64,000 nt of DNA from Manduca sexta. Lineage: Eukaryota; Arthropoda; Insecta; Lepidoptera; Sphingidae. Made by a program: the position numbers and the translations under genes. The stretch lies in assembly GCF_014839805.1 (NCBI RefSeq), contig NC_051140.1:15211826-15275825 (forward strand), in the 5' to 3' direction. This document shows, piece after piece, positions 40,701 through 46,700 of the stretch (its first letter is position 1; each line of letters starts with the position of its first letter). The notes under the pieces are model-generated. The model was not told where the DNA came from. It did not search any database and worked only from the letters and a program-made list of their open reading frames with translations.

Positions 40701-43700
40701 AATTATAATTAACCAGGGACCTGGGATGAAGTTAAAGAACACTTTTCAACTTTAATAAATCTCTTTACGTCTACTAAACCTTTAAGATCACGAACTATTG
40801 AATCCGTAGGGATTTGTTTCTGTTAATCAGGTTTAAGGAAATTGTATTTCCATTGTTAATTCCGTTTGGTGTCATTAAGGTTCTTTTATCAAGAACTAGC
40901 TTTTGCTCCCGACTTCGCACGCGTGAAGGAGATTTCCGGGATAAATGTCCCGCTACATACTTTCCCGGGATAAAAGGTTTTATTGTTTATTTGCTATTTT
41001 TTTTTCATACAACATTTCTCCTGACGATAACGAACATATATAAAAGAAAAATATTTCTAATTTGGTGCAGCCTTTTGGAAGTTATGCGCGTACAAACATT
41101 TCAGTGATTCATTTTTATTTATATAGATTAGGCCTACAAACAGATGATTCATGTGTTGGTGGTGGTCGTGTTAAGCCGTGAAGATTTGGTCTACTGCCCA
41201 AAGATACTATTTGGTAAATGTGGATGCAATCCGGGCCTTAATGAAAATGGATGAGTTGGGCAAAAGTGAATTTAACCATTCAGCCATCATTGACCGTGAA
41301 TTGAAATGCAATAGCATCTGTGTGGTCGCTATTTAGCAAAGCTAGCACTCCACGTCGGATTCTTGTATAATAATCATCTACGATTCTAACCGAGCCAAAC
41401 CATTAATGTGGCGACAAACCTGTCTGAACCGTGCACTTACGGAATTACAAAATGTATTTTCAAAATATTATACGCACCAATTGGATAGCGGACTCATTCT
41501 TGTTCTTTACTTTTATCAAATATTTATGCAGTATAAAGTCTAGCACAGAAGGAATTGTTAAAATCAGGCAAAAAAACAACAAGCTTTTAAATTTCGGTAG
41601 AAGGGGGGAGAATGTCAAGGAACAGAATAGACGCAATATCCAAATGTGACGTCATCGGGAATTACGGTGCGTGCGTTCGCAGAATGGCTTCTTTTTGCGT
41701 AATATTTACCATTATATTATATAGAATAATGTATGAAATCAAAGGTAGGAATGGTCCCATATTGGAAAAGCGCAAATTGTACTTCTAAAGTTTAGAATCT
41801 AAACTGTACAAATCCTGTTATCAGTTACGTATTTTCGCTTGCTATAAATTTATCTTTCGTTACAGTCGAAGTAACTTGGTAAAGGCAAGATAAAAAAGTG
41901 TATCAACTGACGCTAACGTTGGGACAGTTGCGAATAAATATGTTTGTGTTGTGCTCAGGGCGTACTCTTGGTACCAACACATTCGGTCGCACGGTGACCC
42001 CGTCGCCAACAACTACACATTCCACACAGTCATCACGGCGAACGACTCCGCGCCGAAACCTCTCAGGGATTTGAGGTAAGAATTTTTATTATTATACTTA
42101 ACATTTTTCCTTTGATAACACGCCATGTTTTCGGCCGACATACTCATAGACTTGCGTAGAAAATTACCTCTGTTGCTAGCCAAAGATGGAATTTAGCGGA
42201 AAAACGAAATGCGACGCTTGATCGAATTCCCTTGAGCAACAAAATTATATTTGCCTTTTAATATTTTATTTACGTGTCTTTGATCGCTAATGGACGTAAC
42301 ATTTTTTTGACTGTGAATTTGATCGACTCACACTGAAACCATATAAATGTACGTTAATACATTACGTAAACTATCGTGTTACTGGAAAGCAATATGTTGA
42401 TTGACGTTTATCGTTTGTTAGGTCAGAAGTCAGTCGTGTGAGGGTTGGATATAAATAATAACTAGGAATGGGTGACCTTAATCACCGCTGTATACCTTGA
42501 TAAAGAATAATGACGCTTGACGTTTGATACATACGGCTATGTTACGCTTCTTTTAGTTAAATATAAAATTAATATTTTCAAAAGAATTTGATCGCAAAGA
42601 TATACTCTGTTATAATGCATAAAACTATACTTTTTAAGTGTGCAGCGCTAGTGAAATCACAACATGTAAATAGAAAAATAAATAATTGTATGTTAAAACA
42701 CAAATAATTGGTAGGATTACATCGTTTAGCGGTATGAAGCTAAATAAAGTGATGATAACGTATAAACAAAGTTAATGTCGCGTCAAACGCTGTTTGCACT
42801 ATACATAACCTCTCTAAGTGTGAAAGCGAATTACTTAAGCACGTAACGGGGTCGAGTGTATTGTCACTCGGAACCTATCAGCGATTTTACACGTCCGCCC
42901 AATATTCATTTATTCCGCTCCTTAACTTCTTATTGGGACATAAATAAACAAGCAAACATTATTGGGCCTCGGTAATCCACCAGGAGGACCAATAAGCATG
43001 GAACTTTACGAATAACTCGCAATAATTGCTTTTATATCGATCGATTATACCCGTACCAGCGGCTGAGCAATATTAAAACGTAATAAGGCATTATACGTCG
43101 AGCAGCGTGATCTCGTTTTTTTTTTATTTGTGCGTAGGCTCTATAGAAACGGGAATTTATTACGGCGAATATTACTCATGTTGGCTCGGGAGCCTATGGG
43201 CACCGAAATTACAAGATTAGTAGCTCTTATCTGTGTAAAATATAGCGTCAAGTGATAAATGGGGTCGCGTCGAGCATGCCGTTTGTAAATCAATAAATTA
43301 ATAACCGTGTGTATAGGATTATAGCCTAATAGTCGTAAAATGTTTGTCTGTTAGTGGAATATGGATTTTAATATTTTGTTTTTTCTGTATAATAAAAAAA
43401 CAAGTATTAGAGTTTGTTAGGAAACAACGTTAGACTTATTTTCCGGTTATACAGAGGTCGATAATTCAGAAAGCGTACAAGTCTGATACATAAATCATTG
43501 TGTAGGTGTAGAAGTTTTTGTTCAAGCCTTGTTTTACTTTTTGCAAGAGGAACTATTGTCGTAAACCATGGCGGTATGTTTTTGACATTTAATATGCACG
43601 CCATACAGCCAACATCGCCGTATCATTTGGTGATATTTCTGATCTACATATGAAATGATGTCATCAAGAAATTTATCGTGTTTTTTAATGATAAATTAAC

Positions 43701-46700
43701 GAGGTAACATCTATATTTTTACGTCATATTTTCACTTTTATAAATGAAAACATGTCTTATTTCCTATGATTGGTTTTAACAGGATACGATAGTTGTGACT
43801 ACATTCGAAATCTGTTTTATGGTTATCAGACACATTTTGGTTCCCGCAAGAGACTTTAAGTATTTTTTTTTCGAAACTGAAATATGTGGGCTGTCAGTTT
43901 GGATCCTTAGACGGTTTACAGCCAAAAATAAAATTACATGATATTTTTTAAGACTGCCTTGTTAGCATAGTTGTATCGTCCTGCCGTGCTGAGGTCTCAG
44001 GTTCTATGTCCATGTCGATAAATAAGTATTTGGTTTTACTGTATAATACTTATTAACTTTGTTTTGAATTTGAGCCTGATAAATGGCAATACGCTTGCCT
44101 TCTCTTATATATAACACTTCGGCGTACCCCTGGGAAAGGAAAAAGCCATTGATACAATACTTTAGATAACAGACCAAATGTCCATGTTTGTTTAGGAATC
44201 GGTGCCTGAACCCGGGCAAGTACAGCCACTATTTGGAGCGGTGGCTGGCGGAGTACAGCGTGCACCAGCTGCACATCATCGACGGCTCGCTGCTGCGCTC
44301 CGAGCCGGCCACCGTCATGAACACGCTGCAGAAGTTCCTCAAAATCACACCGCACATCGACTACAATAAATTGCTCAAGTAAGTATTTTTAGCAACTATG
44401 GTATTGAGTAACTAGCTCTCTATCCTTTCGGTCTCTGAAAACAATGTATACCGTGTCCCTTATATTCATTTCTAGTAAAATAATTTCGAAGTGTTTATGA
44501 ATTTAGGGCATTAAGACAATAACAGATCTAACGTATTTTAATATACTTATTATAAGCATTGATAGATATTGTCAGGAATATGGTCAGCAGTCACGTTATG
44601 AATCATGCATTTTATCTTGATATACAATTGTATATCGACATTTCTGCTCTAATACTGAGTGCGCACCCACGGTCTCAGCTGGCTTTCTACTGTCTCTGCC
44701 TAAGGCGATCGCCCACTTCGACCCGTATTATTGTAAAACCATTATTGCGTCGCACTATTACTTCCAAATCCAGGTCAGGACAAAGTCAATCCTCCAATAC
44801 TATATATTAAGTATCAATACATTGTAAGGCATTTTAAGCGCGTGCATAACAAACTTCACAGAATTTCGCAATTTCATCCTTTTTTGCTTATAGCAAGATT
44901 CAAATTGAAGTGTCACATCGTCGCTGATGTGTCATTTTAGATCGTCTTGAATACGAATGTGAATATTATGCATAGATTTTCCAACGGGAATATTGACCTT
45001 TATGTATTTGTATAGAACAATACACATCAACATTGGCATTTAGTTTAGTTATACAAAAGAACCCTCGTATAACAAACATAAATGTGAACGGTTAAAATAA
45101 TTGCTTTTGAAACAAAAAGTACCACCTAATGTAGAGAAATCTAACCCTTATGTCAGAGAAACAATAACTTATAAGCTTTAAATACCGATTTGTAAAGCCG
45201 AAATAAACAACCATAATACAAATGGTTTACTAACAATACGTTTTTCTATATCTCCTTCGCCACTCCACACAGTGGTGGATTTGCCCTAAGGCCCAGTAGG
45301 CCCAGGCCTAGGGCGGCCAGACAATAAAGGCAACAAGAAATATCTCAAATGCAAAGTATCTTAATGTATTAAATGCTCGTGTATCTTATGATTATAATCT
45401 TCCTAAATCACTATTTTGGGTGCTGAGAAAGGGGCACCACATGGCATAGAACAGCTAGGACTGCAAATCCGCCACTGACTACATACGTATGTTTTCCATA
45501 CTGCAAGCTGTCTTACCCCCGTCCGATCGACACGGACGCTTATTGCTCCCGCCGCATGCCGCGCTGGTCCGCCGCCGTTCGCGTCATCAATGCGTTGTTC
45601 GTGACCTGCCCGCCGCAACTGCCTCGACCGCGTATCGTTTCCCATAGATTTCGAGCCATGCTTGTACCAATAGTGTCGTGTACCTGTCAATAAATATTTT
45701 GAATTGATTCGTAAACTGTCAATTTGCGTATTGTCATGATTTTTCCATGCAAATGGTAATTAATTATTGGCTTAGGTCTGCTGAGAATTCAAATTAAATT
45801 GCAAAATTGGGGATAAGCTTTTCAAATATAATATAATAATTCGAACCATAAGTTATTGTTCCTTCTACTTAAAGTTATTTATAATCGGCCGTTATTATTT
45901 AAAAAGTATATTAACAGTAGACAACATCTTCATGAGGTAAAAAAACATATTAAATACAAAACTATTTACTATAGATCTCTTCCAAGTTAATGTATATTTT
46001 CAAATTCATGTCATAAGCACATAAATTAAGAATACATATTAAACATAAGACAACCAATATTATCTGGGTAGAATCTGTCTGGTAGTGTGCAACACCCGTC
46101 TCGCGTGTAAGAGAGTGTCACTTGTTAATTATACGAACATGCTTGTGCATGTGAATCGTTAGGAGTAAATTAAACCCAGTGTGTCTGTAAAGAGAGCTTC
46201 GCACGACCTGCGACGTCCATAAATTGTGCTGATAAGCGCCTTTTATATTTATTGTGTTACATTTAATATATTAGCTTTGGAAACCGCTCACTCGGAAAAT
46301 TTGATCAGCGCGGGCGAGTGCTGTTTAAAACTCTAATTGATTTAACTAGATAATGTGTTTAGATTGTGCACAGTCGATGCCTTAACTTTATCGTTTTGGA
46401 AATTTGGCATTGACGCGGCGCGCCTTTTTTTTTAGACAATAATAATCCAAAATTAGATTCAATATTGCTTTAATCGCGTTACATTTAGAGCCCGCCTACA
46501 CAAAAGTTAAACCCTCATCAATGATCCCACACATTGTTTATGAAAACTAGTGAAAATATCCAGAGTTGTAATTACGGCACGGTGACCTAAAACCCCGGGG
46601 CACGCACACATTTCCACATAAACACGATACGCCAGGAAAAAGGGTAATAGATATTCTGAGTAAGCAAGTGCTATACACATATTCAATACTCGCCAGTAAG

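Larger units (their letters stand above)
33816..41958 (+). other. NDST intron 10 (8.1 kb, longest)
   Basis: GT-AG intron. It contains the Helitron/RTE-like element with a 123-bp array (35876-37136), SINE copies at 37141-37345 and 40125-40440, and a repeat fragment at 40890-40985. No gene is recognised. Confidence 0.85.

Noticed and set aside
43950..44020. tRNA gene
   Set aside because: It has a B-box-like core but no intact cloverleaf, and it is followed by a SINE body shared with other copies.
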